This document shows positions 54,191-64,000 of a DNA stretch of 64,000 nt, piece by piece. The DNA is from Adenophora triphylla var. japonica (lineage: Eukaryota; Streptophyta; Magnoliopsida; Asterales; Campanulaceae). Position 1 is the stretch's first letter; each line of letters opens with the position of its first letter. A model generated the notes under the pieces. That model was not told where the DNA came from. It searched no databases and saw only the letters and a list, made by a program, of their open reading frames with translations. A program made the translations under genes and the position numbers. The stretch is from NCBI GenBank assembly GCA_022495995.1, contig JAFEMH010002509.1, positions 1 through 64,000 on the forward strand, in the 5' to 3' direction.

Positions 54191-54478
54191 CTCCCTCCGT
54201 CCCAGCCCAAAAGACACAAAACCAACCTGGCACAAAAATTAAGGAAAGTGATGTAGGAAAGAGAAAAAGTTTAAATGTTGTGAGTATGAAAAATTAAATA
54301 GGAGAGAGAATGAGTGGGAGGAATAGTTAGGAGAAAGAATGTTGTGACTGTAAAAGTAAAGTAGGAGAGAGAATGAGTGGGTGGAATAGTAATAAAAACT
54401 TTTCTTTTTGGGACTGTGCCTTTTTAAATGGGACACCCAAAAAGAAAATTTGTGTCTTTTCGACCGGGACGGAGGGAG
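54191..54478. mobile_element. Stowaway-type MITE in B
   Basis: 288 bp with ends CTCCCTCCGTCCCAGCCC and ACCGGGACGGAGGGAG, TA at 54189-54190 and 54479-54480. The interior matches the 36573-36859 MITE in inverted orientation. Confidence 0.95.
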
Positions 54479-54479
54479 T

Positions 54480-55020
54480 AAGAATTTTCACTTGATAACT
54501 TTCGTTTGTTCCCTCTGATTTTATTAATATAAGACTCATTTGTTGTTTTAATTGTGTCAAGTAAATAAAGATTATCATTCCTTGACAAATTACTATTACC
54601 GACAATTTTAAAATTAAAATAAAGATCACATTTATTATTGTCAAATGAACATGAATATTCTTCCCGGTCTAAAACTGTGATAGATATTAAATTTTGTATA
54701 AAGGACGTTACAATAAATGTATTATTTAATACAAAATAATAACCAGTACTTAACAACATTCTGAAAGTCTCTATGCCTATTACTTCAACCGGATTCTCAG
54801 CTCCCATATAGATGTATCTTTCATTTTCACTTGGTATTCGGTAATTCAGGCAACCCTGCATAGTCATGCTTATGTGAGTTGTTGCACCAGAATTCAACCA
54901 CCATGTATATGAATGATTTGAAACAAAATTAGCCTTAGTACAAACAAGATCATATAACATACCTTTTTTAACACGCCAAGCTTGATATTTAGGACAGTCG
55001 TTATTCATGTGAGTAAAGTC
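54480..55020 (-). pseudogene. B protease
   Basis: YTWWLNSGATTHISMTMQGC carries the copia protease site, but the catalytic Asp is Asn (WWLNSGATTH; normally WWLDSGATTH). YIYMGAENPVEVIGIETFRM and NLISITVLDREEYSCSFDNN follow as in the family. The ORF then runs into the MITE. The changed active site alone would inactivate it. Confidence 0.9.
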
Positions 55021-55671
55021 CTTACAAAATAAGCAATTCTTAACTTTTTAATTATTAAATGATCTCTTATGCCTCTTATTTGAAATCGCAATTTCCTTCC
55101 CTTTTCTCTTTGTCCCATGAGAATAGGTGGATGCTAATTGAGCACTTTCCGATTTAATTTGCTTCATCCTATCCTCTTCTTGTTTCACATGTGAAATGAG
55201 TTCATTAACATTTCACTTGTCCTTTTGACAAATATAGGTCACTCCAAAGTGTCCAAATTGAGGAGAAAGAGAGATCAAAACTAAGTGCACGAGTAAATCT
55301 TCCGATATCTCTAACTTAAGTGCCTTTAGTTTTGTCGAGAGATGAAGCATTTCCAGAATGTACTTCTGTAATATCCCGTTACCCTTATATCTCATGGAAA
55401 CAAGCTTCCTCAAGGAAGCACTTGTTTTCGATTTCTCACTTTTTACAAAGCGTTCTTCAAGGATATCGAGAAAAGTCTTAGCATTAACTTCCTCAGAGAC
55501 GCTGTTCAAAAATGTCTCCGGGACGGTGTTTTTCATGATCATTAGACTTACGCGGTTGAAACGGTTCCAATTCTCAATATTTATACGCTGTTCTCGAGTG
55601 ATTTTATCAGTGAGAGCAGCGGGAATTGGTTCCCTTAATGCGAGATCAATGTCCATACAGCCAAAGATCAT
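55021..55671 (-). pseudogene. B gag with zinc knuckle
   Basis: ORF 55213-55671 reads MDIDLALREPIPAALTDKIT, NWNRFNRVSLMIMKNTVPET and TFLDILEERFVKSEKSKTSA, as copia gag (UBN2-type). After frame breaks at 55040-55200 a CCHC zinc knuckle is seen: CLFCKDFTHMNNDC (about 54980-55040). The N-terminus before MIFGCMDID is lost, and no primer site or LTR follows. Confidence 0.85.
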
Positions 55672-56045
55672 AGTTGGGAGTGAGAAAATAAATCCAAAAA
55701 ATGGTTAGTGATGAAGGAGTAAGACAAAAATATTGCTCGTAAATGACGTAGTCTTTCTCTGAAAGTAGAAAAGCTTTTAGGCTCCTCAATCACCTGTAAA
55801 ATAAAGACATCATTTTTCTCATCAATCTTTTCTAAATTGATCGCGAGCCCAAACCAAGGAATTTATAACTGTCTAGCAGTGAAATGAATCATGCTCTCAT
55901 CCTATTCAGGCTTTGGATTGCGAGTAAAGAATGACGCATGGCCCACCCACACGATGGGTAGCAGGCCCTTTTGGCTTCTGGTAAATAGAAGTAAAAAGAA
56001 AGATGAAGAATCACATTAAAAACTGAGCATAAACATAGTTCATCC

Positions 56046-56131
56046 GTCCCAAAATGAATGTCAATATTTTTTTCAAATTTATTCTTAATCGAAAACAAAG
56101 TTGAAAATTTATTGGACATTCATTTTGGGAC
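56046..56131. mobile_element. Small MITE-like foldback
   Basis: The ends GTCCCAAAATGAATGTCAAT and ATTGGACATTCATTTTGGGAC are near-perfect inverted repeats around a 45-bp A/T-rich core. The pattern is of Stowaway type but shorter. Confidence 0.65.
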
Positions 56132-56488
56132 ATAGGCATTATATAAGTCTTAAGTCTAGATTGCCTTATTGACGGCTCATTGAAATACCCTGCATTTTAC
56201 CGTAGAAAATGGTTCATCTTCAGTAGTCTCAGTTATTTGAGCTTACTGAGGTTTTAATCTGTTTGAGGAAATTAACCTTAAGTCATTCCTATTTTTAGTT
56301 TGAATTAGACTTTTAGCCGAAATAACCCCTTTAGGAGTTTGTATTATTAAAACCGTATCAGGATTTAGGACCTGCATAAAAATTGAATTTAAAAAGCAAA
56401 ATTAAATAGATGACATGAATATATTACAAATGAGAGATGCATATTGCAGTGTAGGATTCCCTTACAAACTGAAGCTAAGAGAATAATT

Positions 56489-56713
56489 TTACTTCCTTTG
56501 TCCCAAATTGAATGACCATTTTTATCCCAAAATAAATTACCTTTTGTAACTTTTCCATAAAAAACAGTCCCTTTTTTCAAAAAAAAATCATAGTTCATTA
56601 TTGTTTTTGCAAAGCTAAAATTTTGAAAGCGAATAACATGAATGTTTATGATTTTTTTTCTATTAAAAATCAGCATTTTCAAAATGACCCATAAATTCAA
56701 AATGGTCATTCAT
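56489..56713. mobile_element. Second MITE-like foldback
   Basis: Starts ACTTCCTTTGTCCCAAATTG with AATGACCATTTTTATCCC and ends with TTCAAAATGGTCATTCATTC; the inverted arms contain AATGACCATTTT/AAAATGGTCATT. Length is about 225 bp. Confidence 0.5.
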
Positions 56714-57433
56714 TCTCTCTCTCTGCACGCAAACACAGGCATAACTGTGATAAGCACAATAAGACACCATCTTTGTTAGCGGTTTCCCATTCTTCTCTAG
56801 GCTATGCAACTGAAAGTTTTAGAAGAACATGCAGTGAGCAGATACATTTATCTTTGTTACATTTGTACGTAAAGTAATCACAATTGTAAAAAAGTTAGAT
56901 CGTGATTATTAATTAGCCCCTTAAATAGTCTTGACAAATACGACGTAATTAGGTTAAACAAACCAAAACGCATAATGGTGAACGAAGGATTGGAATGAAG
57001 TCGTGATATGTTAGCAAACTTATGTCATGATCTAATTATTGGTGCCAATGCAAAAGCATATCACCATGAAATTATATGTATTATTGGAGTTGAAATTTTA
57101 ATGCAATTACGCATTTGATTTCAACCTACTCTTGATGCACACATCGCATACAAACTAAATTATTAGCCTCATGCGCATCCTGCTCTTGATGCACACATCG
57201 CATGATAATAAGTGGAACACTTGCAGCACTAGTGTACAAGAGACATGAATTTGCTTACAAATAACACATATCTGAAATATGTAGAGAAAACATTATGATT
57301 ATATTCCAAAATATTTGCATAAAACAGAAGAAAGTAACTGGCGATGAGCAGAATCCTAGATCAGTTACAATTTTCTCACAATAAAGTGCATTCTTCGTCT
57401 TTCAAGCCATTTATACTTGGAAAAAAATATCAC

Positions 57434-57581
57434 CTTTACAAAAGAGTTTGATGGAATACTCTCAGTATTCCTATAGCAGGTTCCATCCTCTCATCACTCG
57501 CAAAACAAAATTGAGGCTGAAACCAAGCGCAAGTAACATAGATCCACAATGGTTTAATATCAGTTGGCTTTAGGGCACCTC
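57434..57581 (-). pseudogene. ATX3/4/5-like histone methyltransferase exon, frameshifted
   Basis: Sense translation: GGALKPTDIKPLWIYVTCAW, FQPQFCFASDERMEPAIGIL. This is the extended PHD finger of plant trithorax-type ATX3/ATX4/ATX5 H3K4 methyltransferases. The exon has a good acceptor (ATGTCTCCAG|GAGGT) and donor (GTAAAG|GTGATA). In the family GIL is followed by (S/R)IPSNSFVK; here two extra bases (CTGAGAGTATT) shift the frame, and IPSNSFVK is only readable in the next frame. I find no neighbouring ATX exons, so it is a fragment or an eroded pseudogene. Confidence 0.7.
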
Positions 57582-58589
57582 CTGGAGACATAAATAATAA
57601 AAAAAATTGATGTTCACATGTTATAGCACCAATACAAACACAATTTAACAATCCATACATGCAATAATGGATTCAATACTCCGCTACATGAAAATTATAA
57701 ATACATGAGTCACATTCATGTATAATGATCATGTATGTCATACATTTTGGCGGATAAGCACAAAGCATGGTGAAACGTGAGCAAAAGAGAAATAACGAAA
57801 GGAAAGACAACCAAGATGTACATACTATGGTAAAGATATCTAATTACTGCGACCAATTTTTTGTTAAAAAAGCTAATATATGTCTGTAGGCGGAGATTTC
57901 AGAAGTTTTTTAACCGATATTTTTAAATTCAGTCCCATAAAACCAAGGAGACCATCTATTTGTCTTAGTTTAACACTATCCATATCCGTGTGAGATGTAC
58001 AAATATTATCATGATCTGTATAAAAAAGATATGTTTTACGGACTTGATGCATATGATAATTTTGTTGTAGTCCCAATCTTCACCCCATCGGCATACAACA
58101 CAACAAGGGATTATAGTCTGAAACTGAACAATACACCTGCAATATCATCATAACAGTAATATTTTGGCCATACTTCCCATCATGTACTTAGCTTTCCGCT
58201 TCACAAGATCCTTCCCCTATAAAACACTTACAAGAATAGCAACATAACACACAATTCAAAGTCATGGATTGATCTAGTTCAATACTCTACCAAATCAAAC
58301 ACACTGACAACAACATAACACATGAATATAACCCTTAACCTGATTAAATTCGTAATATCAAAGGAAAATCTGGTGAAGAATGCCTAAACCTAAACCTAGA
58401 AAAAAGAACCCCTAAATCTCAATTTATAAACTGAAATTGAGATTGTAGCCTTAAATTGAAAGATGTGAGAGTATTTACCAGTTAAATGGTAAGGGAGAAA
58501 GAAAGCAGCGAGTTGGACTTCGAGTCAAGACCTTGGTATTCGTTTGTGTCTTTGTTATCTTCTGACACAAACCTATAGCCATGGCAAAG

Positions 58590-58595
<6 letters not shown>
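57582..58595. other. Stretch without recognised gene
   Basis: A/T-rich, with minus ORFs of 60-110 residues that I do not recognise. If the ATX exon is part of an old gene, this would be upstream intron and 5' exons. The ORF 58475-58816 crosses the GA repeat and gives a poly-Leu/Ser peptide. Confidence 0.4.

Positions 58596-58671
<76 letters not shown>
58596..58671. repeat. (GA)n microsatellite, about 37 units
   Basis: Pure GA from 58596 to 58671. On the minus strand it is CT-rich, as often seen in plant 5' UTRs. Confidence 0.95.
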
Positions 58672-58672
<1 letters not shown>

Positions 58673-58679
58673 AGAGAAA

Positions 58680-59210
58680 GAAGGCATGGTAGAAGAGAGG
58701 AGGAGGCGATAACAGCGTTGGTGGCAGCAAAGGGCGGGGATGTTTTGGGGATGATGGAGCGATGCTAGAGAGGGAGTAGAGAGATAGAGAAGAAAGCGTG
58801 TATAATGGAATATCAAAGAACTCCGCCTTATTATTTCGTTGGCTTTTGTCGGTTATAGTGGGTATTTTCAGATTTATAAGTATCTAATGGGTGTATGAAG
58901 TAAATGATTTTGGGGGGAATGAACCTAGTCTTTGTTCCGTGTAGGTGTTTGTTTGAGCGGGAAAAAGTGAGTGTGCTGAAGTATTTTGCACTTCATCTTT
59001 AATTTAGTTATAGATTTTGAGTAATAATGTTAGATTGATTTAATAATCCAAATAAAACTCTGAAACTTGTTATTGATAATATCGTTGATGGTATATAAAT
59101 AACAAGTTTTATATTTTCATTTGTATAATTGAATCAACATAAATTTATTGCTCAAAATAAATTTGCAATAACGATAAAAATAAAATAAAAAGATCATTTC
59201 GAGCATGAAC
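58680..59210. other. Spacer, nothing recognised
   Basis: A/T-rich DNA without a supported ORF or repeat. Confidence 0.4.
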
Positions 59211-59214
59211 GAAC

Positions 59215-59745
59215 CTACATAGGGGCAAGGAGGGGCAAGTTGCCCCTCCTTGACTTTTTTTTTTAACAACCTTGTTTCATGAATGTTCATACTCCCTCCA
59301 TTCCATCTATAATTACATTACACTTTAGTTTTGGACTCGAGGATTAAGTGTATGAATTTTATTGAATAAAGAAGTATTAAAACAATTCAATTTAGAAAGT
59401 GTAATTTTCATTTTAAAAAGTGTAATTTTTAACAAGACATCAATGGGGTAAAGAGTGTAACTTTTAGTGAGACGGAGTAATATATGTGAAAGTAAAATGT
59501 TTTATATTTATGATTTTCTTTTAGCAGATAAGATTTGTATGTTGAACCTTTTGGTACTGTGCTGAATCGTATGAGAGACCAATTAATTTATTATTGTCGC
59601 CATTAAAATATGTACTTAACTATGTCTAAAGTTGTATTGTATGGAAGAAAAATAGCCAAAAAAAAATTTGGGTGCAACCGATTCATCTTTGCTCCAAAAT
59701 CCCCCCCCCCCCTCCTTAAATTTCTATTTCTGGCTCCGCCACTGA
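59215..59745 (-). mobile_element. Non-autonomous TIR element (hAT-like?) with nested MITE
   Basis: One end reads, on the minus strand, CAGTGGCGGAGCCAGAAATA; the other end is a GGGGCAAGGAGGGGCAAG-TTGCCCC block by CATAGGGGC. Plant elements with GTGGCGGAGCCAG ends and C/G-rich subterminal blocks are common and non-coding. A poly-C run lies at 59701-59712. Exact left end and superfamily are uncertain. Confidence 0.4.
59292..59477. mobile_element. Stowaway-like MITE nested in the TIR element
   Basis: 186 bp; ends CTCCCTCCATTCC and GAGACGGAG, flanked by TA (59290-59291 and 59478-59479). The arms ATTACACTTT and GAGTGTAACTTTT pair loosely. Confidence 0.65.
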
Positions 59746-60109
59746 TTTTGAGACCAAGACCGTGGAGTATCGTGCATCAAAAGTAAAAGAATGTGCTATC
59801 AAAGTCAAATTGCCTGATCACAATATTAGACTAATGTGTTATACCAATCCTCTTTAACATTATGACAATTATTACAATAGTCTTATTTTTTGATTTAATC
59901 TCTCTTTCCCCTTTAACATTAATCATAATTGTTACTTTTAATATAAAAATGTTATTATTTGATTCAAAATAAATGTTTTTTTTTAATGAAACATTGTCAC
60001 TCATTTTAGGAAATATGAGTAATCAAATTTGGAAAATATTTCTAAATCCATATTAAAGTAATAAAAAGAAAGGAAAACATTTCTTCCTTTTCATATTTGG
60101 TATTTAATG
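59746..60109. other. Spacer left of element E
   Basis: A/T-rich, no gene. Direct flank of the E LTR; TTAATG precedes it. Confidence 0.4.
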
Positions 60110-60952
60110 TGATGAGCCCGGATCTACTGGACCGGGCCCGCGCTCGGTCTAGTCCAAGGAACCAGTGACGTAGCAGTTCCTAGACCGCTGGAGGGAAGAC
60201 CGCGGACAAATAGGCCCTTGTGATCAAGACCGCGTCCCTCCTCGCATCGTCCCCATCGAGGACCATCGGGACCCTGCTCGCTGGATCCGTGCCCGCATGA
60301 GTCATGCCCGCATCAACCGTGCTCGCGTCATATATCTTTGACCGCGGGCACAACGTCGACCGCGGGCACATCTTGCTTCCCGTTAATGTCAAGCCTTGCC
60401 GAGCAAGTTAGCTTGCAGCTCACGACAGCCACTTGCCAGGCTCCCCATCACGCATTCAATGCGGCTCGGTCCGCGCCTACTATTCCATTTAATGCACTAA
60501 GCCGGCTACACGGCTCATGTCACTTTCGGCCATGTCCCACAGACGATCAATGTTCCCTCCACGACAGACCAATTAGGCTGCGGACACGTGTAGGCGGTCA
60601 AATACCAAAGTGCCCCTAGTGTGGCCGATCTCATTGCTTACCTCAACAAGCACCATGACATTGCCTATAAATAGAAGGCCTTTACCCCCTTGGGCAAGGT
60701 AAGTTCCATATACAATTGAGTAAGCTCTTTTACTCTCTAAACCTAAACACACACACACTCCAAAGGTATTCAAAGCCTTATTACTCAGTATTCTTACTCT
60801 CACACCCGAGGGCCTGAGTTGGAGTAACATCCAACTTTGATCTTAACGGTGCTTGTTTGTGTTGTGATCTAGGTACATCAAACCATCAAATATATCCTAG
60901 CTAGCCAGATATCCTTGAACCGCTCCTGACCCCAAAAGCTGTGGCGTCATCA
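60110..60952 (+). mobile_element. E 5' LTR
   Basis: TGATGAGCCCGG...GGCGTCATCA, 843 bp, with inverted ends TGATGA/TCATCA. TATA box at 60666. The region 60190-60370 is rich in GACCGCG and CCCGC(A/G) motifs. Confidence 0.8.
60666..60673 (+). promoter_or_regulatory. TATA box of E LTR
   Basis: TATAAATA in GCCTATAAATAGAAGGCC, followed at about 40 nt by GGTAAGTTCC. Confidence 0.8.
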
Positions 60953-60953
60953 G

Positions 60954-60971
60954 TGGTTCCATTGCCGGGAA
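60954..60971 (+). promoter_or_regulatory. E primer-binding site
   Basis: TGGTTCCATTGCCGGGAA, 1 nt after the LTR; the same as D's site at 52965-52982. Confidence 0.75.
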
Positions 60972-61254
60972 TCGACTTTCTTTCGTTTTCTCGTTAAAAA
61001 ATCTTTTGTTTTCAAGGCACCTCACGTGTCCTAAACAAATTCAGTGCCGAAAGGCTCTTCTTTTTTACATCACTAAGTTTTTCCCGTTTAAAACTTTTGT
61101 TTTCAGACACACCTTGTAGTCTAAACAACTGACTGCCAAAAGACACTTCTTTCGCTCATTTTCGCCTTTCTCGAGACATGTCTCAAATTCTCAAAAATGC
61201 CGGTCATTTGACCCTGTGAGGAGGAGAACCAAGCCGAACCCTCCAACATCAATA

Positions 61255-62607
61255 GGGAAAGGCAAACCAACTCGCTTTTCAATGTAACGGGGGCCCATTC
61301 TCACCAAAATCCCTCACAACGAGTTCTACACCTAAGTTAACCGAGGAAGCCCGTGCCGAGAAAGCCCAAGCCCTACTAAACAATAGCCCAAAAACTCCCC
61401 AAGCTCACATAAAAAACACCAATCTAACCACCCCACTTTCCCAGGCAAATCCCGAGAAGGAAAGGAAATCCACGGCCTCCAGAGTCCAACCGGTCGCGGA
61501 GGCCATGGCCATCAACGACGCGGAGATGGAAATGTTTGAAATAGAGGCCAATGGAGGGCTACGGTTCCCTCAAGGGTCACAAAGATTCTCCCAACGAGCT
61601 CCCGCTAACTCGCTTGCTAGTCAAGGCTGTGGGGGCAAACCGGGTTGAACCCGGCCCTTGAGCGCGGACGGCCGGCCAAACGGAGCGTGGTGCATGTAGA
61701 GGATAGCGAGGAGATTGGGGAAGAGGCACGATCAAATTGCCACCGTGCGAAATCCAAAGCCGGACCATCCTCGCTCAGGCCAAGGAGAAGGCCGTGACTC
61801 CACGAGCTAAAAAGCAAAAGGTTGATGATCGAGAACCCCGAGTTTGTGGAATTTATGCAAAAGATGTGGGAGACCCATCGGAAGGTCGCCCGAAGTGTGG
61901 CCGCACCATGGACGCCTTCGCCGATAAAATTGCAGCGGGCACCGATCCGGAAGGGAAAACCCCCCGGATGGACACCTATGACGGATCCAAAAATGCCAAG
62001 AGTCATATGGGAAGATTTGAGGGCCGGATGGCTTTATTCTCCGCGGACGAGTCGGTGATGTGCAAAGCTTTGTCTGCGACCTTCACGGGCGAGGCCCTAT
62101 CTTGGATGCTAGCCCTCAAGCCCGGTGTATCCGATCATTCGGCCCGGTTCGAGTTCTCTTCCTCAATGCCTTTGCCGGAGCAGTGTGCCCGCTAGACCAA
62201 AGACAGATCTTGTCCGTGTCAAGCGGGCACCAAACGAGCCTACAAAAGATTATATATCCCGGTTCGGGAAGGTGAGCGAGGAGATTGTGGACACGGGACG
62301 AAGGAGATATCGAGACTATGTTTTGAGGGCGGCCTCGGTTCCTCCTTCCTCAAAAATGAATTTTGCCTCCGAGAAACCTAAATCGATGGAGGAAATGTAT
62401 GAAAGGGCCTCGGCCATTGCCTCCGCCGAAGAGCCTAGTGTGCCCGCTCCCGAGCTTCGCGAAAGAAAGGATAAGCCAAGTCCAGAGACCACCCCGCAGC
62501 CCGCTCATACCAATAATCGTGGCAAAAACAGTAGGCCGGGGATCGTAAAGGCTCAAAAAGGCCGTGGCCGAAACAGCTTACGCAGCTCACCGACCCAAGG
62601 GTGGTGA
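61255..62607 (+). pseudogene. E gag, frameshifted
   Basis: The core is in the 61737-62195 frame: DTYDGSKNAKSHMGRFEGRM, ALFSADESVMCKALSATF, TGEALSWMLALKPG. It shifts to another frame for VLFLNAFAGAV (about 62155-62185) and to a third (62205-62290: KRAPNEPTKDYISRFGKVSE). ORF 62125-62607 continues MEEMYERASAIASAEE and a Lys/Arg/Pro-rich tail. The usual gag core with downstream basic region is present. At least three shifts. Confidence 0.8.
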
Positions 62608-63004
62608 TCATGAGAGCCTCGCACTTTCCTCCTCCTCCCCCATGCTTCGAAAGCCAAATGAGAGGAGTAGACTTAAATTCGTGAGTTTCACAACGACCAC
62701 CGGGCACGGAACCGAGGATCGTTTCCACCAAGCGAGTAATCCAAACAGAAAAATCAATAACTGGGAGCTAACCAAGCGGGTTAAGGGAAACAATACGCCC
62801 CCAATAACAATGATCGCCACGGGCACGACACGCGCGCGGGGACCAGACAGAAATGAAAGAGATAATAATGATGACGATTTTGGGGACTATGACATTATCT
62901 TTCATCGGGAGGAACCTCCTCTAGTAGGCGCTTGTCCCTCCAAATTCGGACATTAGAGAAGGTTTTCTCCATCCCCGCCCCGGCTCCTGGAGGAGGAGCA
63001 GAAA

Positions 63005-63644
63005 TTGGGTTCAAAAGGAGTGAACTTGCCTCCACCCTTTTTCATTCCACACACCACTCACCCTCGTAATGAGAATCAACCGGCAAACATAGGCCGCGTG
63101 TTGGTAGATACTGGAGCCGCCCGCGACATACTCTATTACCATACTTTGATTGGAATGAGAATGACTAAGCACATCTCACTCCATACGCGGGCATGCTCGA
63201 AGGCTTCACAAACCACGCCGTAAGGGTAAAGGGGACGATTGTGTTTCGACGTAGCTATTGGGGAAAAACCCATGCAGAAGACTGGCCAAGATAACTTTCA
63301 TGGTGGTCGATCTTCCTTCCCAATACAATGCCATTCTCGGCAGAATCGTCAGCCGAATTGGGAATAGTGGCGTCCGTCCCCACCAAAGGGTGAAATTTAA
63401 CACCCCGGGCGGGGTTGCTACCATCAAGAACCCAATGAGATTCCTCCGAGCACCGGAGGAAAAAAGGAAAGAACAGAAAGGCCGACATCCCGCCCGGGCA
63501 GACAGAGGCGAGGACAAAATAATAGAGGGAAAGGCCGAGGACAAGTCAAAAAAAAGGGGAAAACTCTGCACTCCCGCCGCCGCCCGTACCGATTGGCATG
63601 CTTTCTTTCCATTCCACGAAGGCGGAGCTCAAGATGAGCAGTAA
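63005..63644 (+). pseudogene. E aspartic protease, frameshifted
   Basis: First frame (63005-63223): NIGRVLVDTGAARDILYYHT, with the catalytic D-T-G-A. A second frame (63258-63644): ITFMVVDLPSQYNAILGRI, the flap and C-lobe, then VKFNTPGGVATIKN. A short basic, Lys/Glu-rich tail follows. One shift around 63230 splits the enzyme. Confidence 0.85.
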
Positions 63645-63804
63645 AATCGAAGCGCTTGGCCGCCCTCGCTGAGGGAGGTTATATTGATCGAGGAGTAGAG
63701 GGGGAAGTTGGACCGTGATATCATGTATTCAATGGCAACACCGACCGAAGCTCGTGTCAACCCCAACTATTGTCATTGACTCCCCGCACAATCGTGAAAT
63801 CGCC

Positions 63805-64000
63805 GACCTTCAACCTAACTGACGAGCTCGAGGAGGTGGTAATCAATCCCCACTTCCCCGAGCAAACAAGCTAAGGTTGGGCTGGAAATTCACAAATGAG
63901 GAAAGAAGGATACTTATTGAGTTCCTGTAGAGCAAATTGCGATGTGTTCGCTTGGAGGGCGGAAGATATGCAAGGCATCGCCGAGGACGTGATCCTCCAT
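63805..64000 (+). pseudogene. E RT polyprotein start, truncated by the window
   Basis: Reads across shifts as LTDELEEVVINPHFPEQTS, then LRANCDVFAWRAEDMQGI and EDVILH, the conserved block just before RT in Tat elements. It continues beyond the window. Confidence 0.75.

Larger units (their letters stand above)
29990..55700 (-). mobile_element. Element B: Ty1/copia retrotransposon, split by C
   Basis: Minus strand. The right part (53792-55671) holds gag, zinc knuckle, protease and the N-terminal half of integrase; the left part (29990-32229) holds the rest of integrase, RT and RNase H. The integrase frame ending RSDCGG at 53797 continues as EYYGRNDSLSNN-like sequence at 32224, and the cut is flanked by the 5-bp duplication gtatt. 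No B LTR or primer site is seen on either side. Domain order (integrase before RT) is copia-type. Confidence 0.85.
55690..57433. other. Non-LTR stretch with small inverted-repeat elements
   Basis: No supported gene. It holds two foldback elements (56046-56131 and 56489-56713) and a direct repeat TCTTGATGCACACATCGCAT at about 57132 and 57184. ORFs are short and unrecognised. Confidence 0.5.
60110..64000 (+). mobile_element. Element E: Tat-lineage Ty3/gypsy retrotransposon, runs off the window
   Basis: Plus strand: 5' LTR (60110-60952), primer site, gag, protease and the first part of the RT polyprotein. The protease and gag motifs are of Tat type, and the primer site is identical to D's. Frameshifts are frequent; base composition is much more G/C-rich than the flank to its left. 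Its 3' half lies beyond 64000. Confidence 0.85.

Noticed and set aside
55900..55980. Possible tRNA or structured RNA around CCCACCCACACGATGGGTAG
   Set aside because: A short hairpin only; I could not fold a cloverleaf with anticodon and T arms.
58475..58816. Minus ORF with poly-Leu/Ser
   Set aside because: Runs through the (GA)n microsatellite; the repeated part has no independent support.

Overview
The window is nuclear DNA of a flowering plant, probably a eudicot, from a region built almost entirely of nested LTR retrotransposons. The evidence is Ogre/Tat, chromovirus and copia-type pol motifs, plant tRNA primer sites, Stowaway MITEs (TA target sites, CTCCCTCCGT ends), GT-AG introns, and one exon of a plant trithorax (ATX) gene. 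There are no bacterial-style operons, no RNA genes that I could support, and no intact host gene. I named the elements A0, A1, A2, B, C, D, E and F for reference.

Left part (1-28982). A0 is the 3' end of a minus-strand Ogre/Tat-like element: LTR 1-983, then a 3' UTR with minisatellites. It is cut by A1 (1983-9712), a plus-strand relative with LTR, primer site, and decayed gag, protease and RT. A1 stops abruptly inside RT where A2 begins. A2 (9713-28982, 19.3 kb, minus strand) has two 1769-bp LTRs, a primer site and a degraded gag-PR-RT-RH-INT. Between INT and the 3' LTR lies 8 kb of extra sequence: three minisatellite arrays and two broken genes on the opposite strand. One is a four-exon plant-mobile-domain (PMD) gene; the other is a DUF7745-like gene.

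Middle part (28983-55700). F is a left-truncated copia-type LTR. B is a decayed minus-strand Ty1/copia element. C (32230-53791, minus strand, chromovirus with gag, protease, RT, RH, integrase and chromodomain) inserted into B's integrase and left a 5-bp target duplication, gtatt. D (41553-53641, minus strand, Tat lineage) inserted into C's 5' LTR. D carries a nearly complete three-exon antisense gene with its own TATA box. It encodes a protein like the 'putative gypsy-type transposon' (Transposase_28) family, with a coiled-coil C-terminal half.

Right part (55700-64000). This is the only stretch not dominated by LTR elements. It holds small inverted-repeat elements, a single ATX3/4/5-like exon with a 2-nt frameshift, a long GA microsatellite, and a TIR element containing a MITE. 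E then starts at 60110: a plus-strand Tat element (LTR, primer site, gag, protease, start of RT) that runs off the window.

The most interesting signal is that two different Tat-lineage elements (A2 and D) carry spliced genes antisense to gag-pol at the same place, between integrase and the 3' LTR. In A2 an LTR-promoter-like block precedes the antisense gene; in D a canonical TATA box does.
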